Shown here one piece after another: positions 1 through 5,782 of a stretch of 8,559 nucleotides of DNA. The translations under genes and the position numbers were made by a program. Numbering within the stretch: position 1 is the first letter of the stretch; each line of letters starts with the position of its first letter. The DNA is from CAZQVN01 sp964596775 (GTDB lineage Bacteria > Eisenbacteria > RBG-16-71-46 > JABDJR01 > JAWXBZ01), in NCBI GenBank assembly GCA_964596775.1, contig CAZQVN010000096.1:1-8559 (forward strand). Reading direction: 5' to 3'. Below the pieces are notes generated by a model. It was not told the DNA's origin. It saw nothing but the letters and a program-made list of their open reading frames with translations, and searched no databases.

Positions 1-1153
1 CCCGCACGACCATACCGGAGCGCTCGCCAAAAACCTGGATGGCTTCATACTGATTATGGGCGCGGCAGCGCAGTTCGATGTTGTCCGCCGTGGCCCGACC
101 ACCCCGGGCGAACGGCTTCACATGATGCAGTTCGAGATGGCCGGTTTCAGAGCAGCGCCGACCGCTCCCGGCTTGGAACGCGCATTGCCCCGCGTCGCGA
201 CGCCAGACTTCGCGGCGGACGGCGGCCGGGATGTGGCGGGTGTTGCGTGCGGTCGTCGCTGGCGGAAGGGGTGTGCCGAGCGCTGAGCCGGCGCGCACTC
301 GATTTGATTGTGCTTCTTCGGCGGTCGTCGGCTTCGCCGCCCGTGGGCGAGTCGTTGAAGCCGCCTTCCGCTTTTCCAGTTTCTGAACGAGATCCCCGAG
401 CGCCATGGCGAAGATCGCCGCGGGATCTCCATTCGGAATCTGGTGACGGAGGAGATCCTGGGCCCGGCGGAGCAGTTCGACGGTGGCCGGGTCGGCGGTG
501 AACTGAACTTTGTAGTGTTCCCTGGAAAGCGGCTGAACACGCGGGCGAGCAAAGCTCGCCTGCGAGGTCCTGGGCGGCTCCGGAACAGCACTTTCTTGCA
601 AAGTGATCTCCTGTGCCGAGCCAGGTCCACTCGGCAGATGGTTTGTCGGCTCGAACGCCGACCCAACTCCATCCGCCCCCTCCTCCGCCAGAGGCGTCGT
701 CGTATTCCTGACCGGCAACTTCCTCACCATCGCAACCACCGGCGGCCTCGGCGCGATCTCCGCCACGATCTTCTCGACATCTCTCTTGCTCCGGTGCCGG
801 GCCTGGTCCAGAAGCTCGCGATGGTTCTCCTCCGTCAGGTGCGGCGCCAGCAGATCCACCGCGGACAGGTGAACATCCCCATCGGCCAGCCGCTCGAACA
901 CCAGCGGAAACCGTCGCCCCGCGCGCGCCGCGGCGATCCGCGTGTACGCCGCAAACTCCGAGAGATGCAGCGCCTGCATGCAGTACACAAAGAGAGATGA
1001 ATACCCCTCGGCCAAATACAACCGCCGCGCATCCATCTCCGCGAGATGCGCCACCAGCGCGGCAGTGGCCGCGCGCTCGTTCCGAACCAGAGACCGTGTC
1101 CGTGCGATGAGTGCGTCGTCGGATAGCTCCGCTATCGAAGTGTGTGTGTGCAT
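1..1153 (-). CDS. HNH endonuclease domain protein, DUF222/13E12-like layout (C-terminal end cut off by window edge)
   Basis: The reading frame is open from an ATG at 1153 to the left edge; 384 residues are visible and no stop is reached. The N-terminal ~145 residues look helical and resemble the DUF222-like region of such proteins. Residues ~150-210 are a low-complexity linker. Residues ~212-265 (EHYKVQFTADPATVELL and onward) match the conserved central segment of this HNH subfamily. The HNH nuclease lies at ~305-375: H343-H344 in LELHHVKPFARGG, N358 and H366-N367 form the His-Asn-His core, and C324, C334, C363 and H366 could bind a structural zinc. An in-frame TGA lies five codons upstream, which fixes the start at this ATG or later. 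There is no Shine-Dalgarno site; an extended -10 element sits just upstream, suggesting a leaderless mRNA. Members usually end shortly after the HNH core, so little should be missing. The family is predicted to cut DNA; its cellular role is unknown to me and it is often multicopy. Confidence 0.88.
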   Translation of the reverse strand, partial: MHTHTSIAELSDDALIARTRSLVRNERAATAALVAHLAEMDARRLYLAEGYSSLFVYCMQALHLSEFAAYTRIAAARAGRRFPLVFERLADGDVHLSAVDLLAPHLTEENHRELLDQARHRSKRDVEKIVAEIAPRPPVVAMVRKLPVRNTTTPLAEEGADGVGSAFEPTNHLPSGPGSAQEITLQESAVPEPPRTSQASFARPRVQPLSREHYKVQFTADPATVELLRRAQDLLRHQIPNGDPAAIFAMALGDLVQKLEKRKAASTTRPRAAKPTTAEEAQSNRVRAGSALGTPLPPATTARNTRHIPAAVRREVWRRDAGQCAFQAGSGRRCSETGHLELHHVKPFARGGRATADNIELRCRAHNQYEAIQVFGERSGMVVR

Positions 1154-1159
1154 TCGCTG

Positions 1160-1168
1160 TTTATATCA
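1160..1168 (-). promoter_or_regulatory. Extended -10 element for the HNH gene, likely leaderless
   Basis: On the minus strand TGATATAAA reads as TGn followed by TATAAA, which differs from the consensus -10 hexamer at one base. The hexamer ends six bases before the ATG at 1153, so a transcript starting 6-8 bases downstream would begin at or beside the start codon. No -35 at normal spacing is evident; TTGGCA at 1177-1182 is only 11 bases away, too close for a standard promoter. An extended -10 can work without a -35. This is inferred from spacing and motif only. Confidence 0.45.
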
Positions 1169-1368
1169 TGCTGGTTTGCCAACGCATGGCGGCGAGCAGG
1201 ATTGCGAAACGCAGGCAAACACCTCAACGGAATACTGGTTCATCGAGTTCGCGCTGGATTCGATAAACCACAGAGCATGGAGACAACTCTGTGTGAAGGT
1301 ATTGCGATCCAGCAAGACCTCTTTGATAACCCGTCAAGAGTTTTCTTTGATAATTTTTACAGGCGCCC

Positions 1369-1388
1369 AACTGGTCCCGGGACCAGTT
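1369..1388. repeat. Perfect 20-bp palindrome
   Basis: AACTGGTCCCGGGACCAGTT is its own reverse complement across all 20 bases, with no spacer. A symmetrical site of this length fits a dimeric DNA-binding protein (operator) or a dispersed intergenic repeat. It is not followed by a T-run directly on either strand, so it does not look like an intrinsic terminator. It directly follows the low-GC patch with promoter-like hexamers on the plus strand. Confidence 0.6.
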
Positions 1389-1452
1389 CCATCACAACCA
1401 AGCGGGGCTGGGTCGCAGGCGGGTGCGGCGCTTCCGTTCGAGGGGCCGTCGC

Positions 1453-1550
1453 GGAGCTGGCGGAGTCATGAGGGCGGATCGTGGGAGTGCCGAGCGGAGC
1501 CAGGAGGGCGGAGCCGTGCGGAGCGCCGAGCGAAGTCAAGGCAGGGCAGG
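1453..1550. repeat. Imperfect GC-rich tandem repeat, about three units of 34-36 bp
   Basis: Three related segments follow each other. CGGAGTCATGAGGGCGGA at 1461-1478 matches CGGAGCCAGGAGGGCGGA at 1495-1512 at 16 of 18 positions. GGAGTGCCGAGCGGAGCCAG at 1484-1503 matches the segment starting GGAGCGCCGAGCGAAGTCAA at 1520 at most positions, a 36-base shift. Units are degenerate and carry no spacers of the CRISPR type. It may be a decayed copy of a dispersed intergenic repeat family, which cannot be tested from this window. Confidence 0.45.
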
Positions 1551-1579
1551 GACGCCGAGACGCGCCCCTCCTCTTCCCA

Positions 1580-1604
1580 ATTCACCGGCCTATGGCCGGC
1601 GAAT
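1580..1604 (-). terminator. Stem-loop just after the glutamate dehydrogenase stop codon
   Basis: The arms around the loop TAT pair as CCGGCC/GGCCGG, then one A-C mismatch, then ATTC/GAAT, giving an 11-position stem with a three-base loop. It begins two bases after the stop codon at 1606-1608. On the minus strand it is followed by TGAATTGGGAAG rather than a U-run, so it is not a canonical intrinsic terminator. It may still act as a 3'-end stabilising or terminating hairpin. Confidence 0.35.
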
Positions 1605-1605
1605 G

Positions 1606-2874
1606 CTATGCGTACAACCCTCTCATCTCCGCCGTCTTCGTCACCCTCTCGATCCCCACGATGAACGCGGCCACCCGCATGTTCACGTTGTTGTCGAGAG
1701 ATGACTTGAGCACCGCCTGGAACGCCCCGGTGATGAAACGATCGAGATCGGCGTTGACGCGTTCGTACGACCAGTAGTAACCCATCCGGTTCTGGACCCA
1801 TTCGAGGTACGACACGGTGACGCCGCCGGCGTTGCAGAGGATGTCGGGAATGATGAAGACGCCGCGCTCGGTGAGGATTTCGTCGGCCGGGCCGGTGGTG
1901 GGGCCGTTGGCTCCTTCGGCCACGATTTTCGCCGAGATCTTCTGCGCCACTTCCTTCGTGATGACTTCCTCGAGGGCGGCGGGTACGAGGATGTCGCACT
2001 CCGCGGTGAGAACCGCGTTGGAATCGGGATCGAACGTGCAGCCAGACTCCTTTTCGTATCCCTTCAGGCCCCGGTGTTTCTGCGAGTATTCCATGGCCTC
2101 CGGAATGTTGATGCCGTCCGGGTTGGAAAACGTGCCGTACATGTCGGCGATGGCCACGACCTTCGCGCCGTCTTCGTACAGGAACTGCGCCGAGAACGAG
2201 CCGACGTTGCCGAAGCCCTGGACGGCGGCGCGGCACTTCCTGAGGTCCATCTTGAGATGTTCCGCGGCCTGGCGGATGCAGAAGATCACGCCGAGCGCCG
2301 TCGAGCGGTTCCGCCCCAGCGACCCGTGCACTTCCAGCGGCTTCCCGGTGATGACGCCGGGCACATGCTGCTTCACGTGCATGCTGTACGTGTCCATCAT
2401 CCAGGCCATGACCTGCGGGTTCGTGTTCACGTCGGGAGCCGGCACGTCCTTGTCGATGCCGAACAGGTCGGACATCTCGGCGATGTAGCGGCGCGACAGG
2501 CGCTCGAGTTCCGATTCGGAGAGCGTGCTCGGATCGACGACGACGCCGCCCTTGCCGCCGCCGAACGGGATGTCGACGACCGCGCACTTGTACGTCATCC
2601 AGAACGCCAGCGCCTTCACTTCGTCGAGCGTCACGCCGGGGTGGAAGCGGATGCCCCCCTTGGCCGGCCCGCGGACGATGGAGTGCTGCACCCGGTATCC
2701 CTTGAACAGCCGGATCGAACCGTTGTCGAGGCGGACCGGAAGGTTCACCTCGGTGGCGCGGCGCGGCTCCTTGATCATGGCGATCTGGTTCTGATTCAGG
2801 TTGAGAATCCGGGCCGCCGCGTCGAATTGCTCCATGGCATGCTCGAAAACATTGGGCGTCATATTGACGGACAT
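1606..2874 (-). CDS. gdhA: Glu/Leu/Phe/Val dehydrogenase family, probable glutamate dehydrogenase
   Basis: A 422-residue protein, the usual size for hexameric bacterial and archaeal glutamate dehydrogenases. It would interconvert glutamate and 2-oxoglutarate plus ammonium in the cytoplasm, joining nitrogen and carbon metabolism. By analogy with characterised enzymes, K72 (in AKGGIRFHP) and K96 (TYKCAVV) contact substrate, K108 in PFGGGKGG is the catalytic lysine and D148 (PAPDVN) completes the site. The dinucleotide fold carries GFGNVG at 220-225. An acidic residue, D244, lies near the end of the second strand and leans towards NAD over NADP (inference). The ATG at 2874 is chosen because AAAGGA lies eight bases upstream and homology begins there; the frame extends to 2997 but the added residues look non-homologous. 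One oddity: the usual GR-x-x-ATGRGV segment reads GRNRSTALGV (187-196). The gene stands alone, divergent from the DUF72 gene. A leucine or phenylalanine dehydrogenase is less likely at this length. Confidence 0.93.
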   Translation of the reverse strand: MSVNMTPNVFEHAMEQFDAAARILNLNQNQIAMIKEPRRATEVNLPVRLDNGSIRLFKGYRVQHSIVRGPAKGGIRFHPGVTLDEVKALAFWMTYKCAVVDIPFGGGKGGVVVDPSTLSESELERLSRRYIAEMSDLFGIDKDVPAPDVNTNPQVMAWMMDTYSMHVKQHVPGVITGKPLEVHGSLGRNRSTALGVIFCIRQAAEHLKMDLRKCRAAVQGFGNVGSFSAQFLYEDGAKVVAIADMYGTFSNPDGINIPEAMEYSQKHRGLKGYEKESGCTFDPDSNAVLTAECDILVPAALEEVITKEVAQKISAKIVAEGANGPTTGPADEILTERGVFIIPDILCNAGGVTVSYLEWVQNRMGYYWSYERVNADLDRFITGAFQAVLKSSLDNNVNMRVAAFIVGIERVTKTAEMRGLYA

Positions 2875-2882
2875 GGCGGTGA

Positions 2883-2888
2883 TCCTTT
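2883..2888 (-). promoter_or_regulatory. Shine-Dalgarno site fixing the dehydrogenase start
   Basis: AAAGGA on the minus strand lies eight bases before the ATG at 2874. It supports the 422-residue start over the longer open frame that begins at 2997. Confidence 0.7.
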
Positions 2889-3057
2889 CCCGGGTCGTGA
2901 ACGGCTTCAAGTCTTCTGGAATGGGCCAAGACGATAGCAAAATCAGGGTGCCGAGGCCACATTGGGCTGTACCGGGTAATGTCCGGACCCGGACCATCGA
3001 AGCGCCGCTCGAGTTCCGGGGCTCCCACCCCGGTGCTGTCCGGCCGTGCGGGGCGGT

Positions 3058-3086
3058 GCCGGCCGTCCGGCGCCCGGATGGCCGGC
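3058..3086. repeat. 13-bp GC-rich hairpin in the divergent intergenic region
   Basis: GCCGGCCGTCCGG (3058-3070) pairs with CCGGATGGCCGGC (3074-3086) across a three-base loop, CGC, with a single G-T position. It is followed on the plus strand by a C/G-run and TTTT at 3099-3102, twelve bases after the stem. No plus-strand gene ends upstream, so a terminator role would concern only stray transcription. It could be a leader RNA structure, a protein site or a REP-like element. Confidence 0.55.
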
Positions 3087-3190
3087 GGACCCGGGGGGTT
3101 TTACGCGGCCCCCGCTAGGGGGTATCCTCGCGCCGTTCCATTTCGGAAACGGTCCGAGCCGCGCCATCACATCCACAAGGGAATTGAGCC

Positions 3191-4105
3191 GTGTCCGGAT
3201 TCCAGACAGACCTGTTTCCACCCCCGCCACCTTATATAGACCCGGCCCTGGTGCCCCCCGGGCTTCGGATCGGCACCAGTTCCTGGTCCACCGCGGACTG
3301 GTGCGGCACGTTCTATTCGTCCGGAGCGAAACCCGCCGCCTACCTCGTCGAGTACGCCCGGCAGCTCGGCACCGTCGAGATCGACTCCACGTTCTACGGC
3401 ATCCCCTCGGAAAAGACGGTGCAGGCCTGGCGCCGGAAGACGCCGGACGGATTCCTGTTCAGCGCCAAGGTGCCGAGAACGATCACCCACGATCACTACC
3501 TGGCCGGCGGCGACGACGATTTCCGGTTGTTTCTCGAACGGATGGACCATCTCGGCGACCGGCTCGGCCCGATCCTCTTCCAGTTTCCCTATCAGCCGCG
3601 GGCGAAGGATCCCGAGGAGTGGGAAACCGGACGCGACTTTCTCGCGCGGCTCGAGGCGTTCCTGCCGAAGCTGCCCGCGGACAAACGCTTTGCCGTGGAG
3701 GTGCGGAACGACCGCTGGATCGAGCCGCCGCTCCTCGACCTGCTGCGGGCGAAAGGGATCGCGCTCGTGCTGCTCGAGTACTACACGATGCCTCCGGTGA
3801 CGACGCTGCTCGAAAAGCACGATCTCGTCACCGGCGATTTCGTGTACGCCCGTTTCCTCGGAGATCACAAGGCGATGGACGCGCTCGTGGAGGGACGCGA
3901 CCGGCCGTGGGGCAGCCTGGCGGTGAACCGGGCGCCGGAATCGGAACGCTGGGTCCCGGTGATCCGGGATTTCCTCAGGAAGCCCGTCGATCTCTTCCTG
4001 TACTTCAACAACCACTTTGCCGGCCACGCGCCCGGAAGCATCAGGCTGTTCCTGGAGATGCTGTCCGAACCCGGAGCGCCGCCGCCTTCCGGAGGGACGC
4101 CATGA
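3191..4105 (+). CDS. DUF72 (YecE-like) family protein
   Basis: A 304-residue cytoplasmic protein of the DUF72 family, which folds as a TIM-type barrel. The biochemical function of the family is not established. Conserved blocks run in order: IGTSSW (27-32), TVEIDSTFYG (61-70), FSAKVPRTITH (90-100), ILFQFP (128-133), VEVRNDRW (169-176) and YFNNHFAGHAP (271-281). All the expected blocks are present, so it should be active, whatever it does. The start is a GTG preceded by AAGGGA at about eight bases. The first ~25 residues, with a run of five prolines, and the last ~14, also proline-rich, lie outside the conserved core, which makes it longer than E. coli YecE. It is the first gene of an operon: its TGA overlaps the ATG of the radical SAM gene (ATGA), implying translational coupling and a shared role. 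Confidence 0.9.
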   Translation: MSGFQTDLFPPPPPYIDPALVPPGLRIGTSSWSTADWCGTFYSSGAKPAAYLVEYARQLGTVEIDSTFYGIPSEKTVQAWRRKTPDGFLFSAKVPRTITHDHYLAGGDDDFRLFLERMDHLGDRLGPILFQFPYQPRAKDPEEWETGRDFLARLEAFLPKLPADKRFAVEVRNDRWIEPPLLDLLRAKGIALVLLEYYTMPPVTTLLEKHDLVTGDFVYARFLGDHKAMDALVEGRDRPWGSLAVNRAPESERWVPVIRDFLRKPVDLFLYFNNHFAGHAPGSIRLFLEMLSEPGAPPPSGGTP

Positions 4106-5004
4106 CGCCCCATCGCCGTTATCACACGTTCAACGATCACCTGCGCGCCCGCTTCGCGGACAAGCTGCAGCGCGTCACGCTCACCGGCGGAATGGTCTGC
4201 CCGTACCCGGAGGGAAAGGCGGCCTGTCCGTTCTGCGCGGAGGCGTCCCGTGTCGATCCCGCCTACGGCCGGGGATACCCCGCGCACGAGCAGATCCGGC
4301 GCGGATCGAACTTCACGCGGCGGCACGGCGAGGCCGAACACCGGCTCATCGTGACGATCCCGGTGGCCCCGCTGCCGTTTCCGCTCGATCACCTCCGCGC
4401 CACGCTGGACACCGCGGCGATCGACGCCGTGGCGGCCATCATGGTGTCGGCGCGCCCGGGCGAGTTGACCGAGGAGATGACGCGGCTCCTGGCCGAATAC
4501 GTGACGCCGGACCGCGAAGTCTGGCTGGACCTGGAGAACGTGCCCGAGGAGCGCCCGCGGGGGATGGACGAGCGGCTGAAAATCGGCGTGCTCGTCGACC
4601 TCGAGCGGGCGGGGGAACGGGAGGACTCCAGCCACGGATTCCTGAGCCTCGAAACGGCGGCGGAGCGGATCCTCAGGCTGAAGCCGGACGCGATCGGCTT
4701 CGTGGCCCCGGCGATCGTCGACGGCAGCCCGGAAGCCAGGCGGTTTCAGGACGGCGAGATCGAGGAGGAGGACCTGGAAACGTTCGCCGAACGGGCCGCG
4801 CGGTTTCTCGAGATGATTCCCGCCGACGTGGCGGTACAGCCGATCGTCGTGTCGCAGAAGGCGGACTCGATCCTGGCGCCGGCCTGGGTGCTGAATCGCC
4901 AGAAGGTGCAGGAGGCGGTCGGCCGGGCGCTCGAGGATCGCGGCACCACGCAGGGCGCGGGCTGTTCCTCCGCGCGGGCCGAGGGACAGCAGGACCGTCC
5001 GTAA
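4102..5004 (+). CDS. Divergent YhcC-like (TIGR01212-like) radical SAM protein
   Basis: A 300-residue protein that aligns by eye along its length with the YhcC/TIGR01212 radical SAM family. Landmarks: YHTFNDHLRARF (7-18), the iron-sulfur Cys set C33, C42 and C45 (C-x8-C-x2-C), SARPGEL (116-122) where the family has GTRPD, VWLDLE (140-145), and a C-terminal part with SILAPAWVLNRQKVQEAV (256-273) and RGTTQG (280-285). The spacing between the first two Cys is longer than the classical CX3CX2C, as in YhcC, but shorter than the spacing I recall for that family. The family GLPGE segment is replaced around 166-174 (DLERAGERE). The frame stays open upstream to 3046, but the ATG at 4102 has GGAGG six bases before it and homology starts there. 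It overlaps the DUF72 stop codon by ATGA. The final ~15 residues are unrelated tail. The substrate is unknown, for this protein and for YhcC as far as I know. Loss of radical SAM activity is possible. Confidence 0.75.
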   Translation: MTPHRRYHTFNDHLRARFADKLQRVTLTGGMVCPYPEGKAACPFCAEASRVDPAYGRGYPAHEQIRRGSNFTRRHGEAEHRLIVTIPVAPLPFPLDHLRATLDTAAIDAVAAIMVSARPGELTEEMTRLLAEYVTPDREVWLDLENVPEERPRGMDERLKIGVLVDLERAGEREDSSHGFLSLETAAERILRLKPDAIGFVAPAIVDGSPEARRFQDGEIEEEDLETFAERAARFLEMIPADVAVQPIVVSQKADSILAPAWVLNRQKVQEAVGRALEDRGTTQGAGCSSARAEGQQDRP

Positions 5005-5014
5005 AGGTGGAGGC

Positions 5015-5039
5015 CGGGCCCGGAGGCCGACCGGGCCCG
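5015..5039. terminator. Hairpin between convergent genes, possible bidirectional terminator
   Basis: CGGGCCCGG (5015-5023) pairs perfectly with CCGGGCCCG (5031-5039) around a seven-base loop. It fills the 35-base gap between the stop codons of the radical SAM gene and nth, which point at each other. Neither strand shows a T-run after the stem, so its strength as an intrinsic terminator is uncertain. Confidence 0.5.
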
Positions 5040-5771
5040 CTACTCGCCGGGCTCCGCCGAAGGACAGTGAGGGGCGAGCGTACAGACGCCGCAGCGCGGC
5101 CTCCGCGAATCGCAGATCGCGCGGCCGTGCAGGATCAGCTGGTGCGACAGGCGGATCCAGCGCTCCTTCGGCACCAGACGCTGCAGGTCCTCCTCTACCC
5201 TGACCGGATCGTCGCTCTTCGTCAGGCCGAGGCGCTGGCTGATCCGCCCCACGTGCGTGTCCACGACGACGCCGCTGGCGATGCCCCAGGCGTTGCCGAG
5301 CACCACGTTGGCCGTCTTCCGGGCCACGCCGGGCAACGCCAGCATCTCCTCCATCGTTTTCGGCACGACGCCGCCGTGTTCCTCCACGAGCCGCTTCCCC
5401 ATCCCGATGATGTTCTTCGCCTTGTTGCGGAAGAAGCCGGTGGAGTGCACTTCGCTTTCCAGGCGGGCCTGGTCGGCATGCGCGTAGTCCGCCGCGGTGC
5501 GGTAGTTCCGGAACAGCTCCTTCGTGACGATGTTCACCCGCTCGTCGGTGCACTGCGCGGAGAGGATCGTGGCCACGAGCAACTGGAGCGGGTTGTCGTG
5601 GTGCAGCGCGCAGTTCGCTTCGGGGTAGGCGTCCTCGAGAAGTTCGAGGATCGGGCCGATCCGCTTGTGCGCCTCGCGCTTCGCCGTCTCCGGAAGATCC
5701 TTCCGCCGGCCCGGCACGAAGCGGCCGGTTTTCTTCTTCGCGGCGCGATTCGGTTTGGTCTTCGTGGGCAC
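5040..5771 (-). CDS. nth: Endonuclease III (DNA glycosylase/AP lyase)
   Basis: A 243-residue base-excision-repair enzyme that removes oxidised pyrimidines and cleaves the resulting abasic site by beta-elimination. The helix-hairpin-helix LPGVARKTANVVLGN (146-160) carries the catalytic lysine K152, and D171 in VVVDTHVGR is the catalytic aspartate. The 4Fe-4S cluster ligands are C220, C227, C230 and C236 (C-x6-C-x2-C-x5-C), as in E. coli Nth. SAQCTDERVN (71-80) is the conserved SAQxTD segment. Compared with the ~211-residue E. coli enzyme there is a lysine/arginine-rich N-terminal extension of about 35 residues, likely disordered and possibly DNA-contacting. The start is a GTG with GAGGGAGA just upstream. 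It is the second gene of a leftward operon, 11 bases after the Lon-N gene, whose promoter it probably shares. Lysine and aspartate together argue for Nth over MutY. Confidence 0.95.
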   Translation of the reverse strand: MPTKTKPNRAAKKKTGRFVPGRRKDLPETAKREAHKRIGPILELLEDAYPEANCALHHDNPLQLLVATILSAQCTDERVNIVTKELFRNYRTAADYAHADQARLESEVHSTGFFRNKAKNIIGMGKRLVEEHGGVVPKTMEEMLALPGVARKTANVVLGNAWGIASGVVVDTHVGRISQRLGLTKSDDPVRVEEDLQRLVPKERWIRLSHQLILHGRAICDSRRPRCGVCTLAPHCPSAEPGE

Positions 5772-5782
5772 GGCTCTCTCCC

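Larger units (their letters stand above)
1154..1605. other. Non-coding region between the HNH and glutamate dehydrogenase genes
   Basis: No convincing gene is found on either strand in these 452 bases; the open frames here are antisense or chance frames without recognisable motifs. Both flanking genes run leftward, so this is the 3' side of the dehydrogenase and the 5' side of the HNH gene. Composition is uneven: 1301-1360 is only about 37% GC by hand count, far below its surroundings, while 1440-1570 is very GC-rich. Contents seen: a 7-bp inverted repeat (CACAGAG 1269-1275 and CTCTGTG 1287-1293), a 9-bp direct repeat CTTTGATAA (1321-1329 and 1345-1353), a 20-bp palindrome (1369-1388), an imperfect tandem repeat (1453-1550) and a stem-loop after the dehydrogenase stop codon. 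Confidence 0.7.
2875..3190. other. Divergent intergenic region between the dehydrogenase and DUF72 genes
   Basis: These 316 bases hold the 5' control regions of two genes transcribed away from each other. Besides the Shine-Dalgarno sites, the clearest element is the hairpin at 3058-3086. A small hairpin CCCCC-GCTA-GGGGG lies at 3109-3122. A weak promoter candidate for the DUF72 operon is TTTTAC (3099-3104), 18 bases, then TATCCT (3123-3128); its spacer contains the small hairpin. For the dehydrogenase, a minus-strand TATCGT near 2931-2936 is the best -10-like hexamer, without a good -35. No gene is convincing here. Confidence 0.5.

Noticed and set aside
118..672. 184-codon minus-strand open frame at the left end
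   Set aside because: The HNH protein lies on the same strand in another frame that is open throughout and contains the nuclease motif.
1..1153. HNH gene as a homing endonuclease or part of a mobile element
   Set aside because: No intron, intein, transposase, terminal repeats or phage genes are visible around it; the domain layout is that of free-standing multicopy HNH proteins.
1369..1388. Palindrome as the terminator of the dehydrogenase gene
   Set aside because: It is more than 200 bases past the stop codon, has no loop and lacks a following U-run on the minus strand.
1453..1550. CRISPR array
   Set aside because: The repeats are degenerate and contiguous, without unique spacers of even length, and no cas gene is present.
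2875..2997. N-terminal extension of the dehydrogenase to 2997
   Set aside because: The added 41 residues do not resemble the family, and a ribosome site lies just before the ATG at 2874.
1466..3028. 520-codon minus-strand open frame over the dehydrogenase gene
   Set aside because: It is a shifted frame on the same strand as the real gene, rich in Arg, Pro and Gly with no family motif; a high-GC artefact.
3865..5553. 562-codon minus-strand open frame
   Set aside because: It runs antisense to the DUF72 and radical SAM genes and out of frame through nth, with no recognisable domains.
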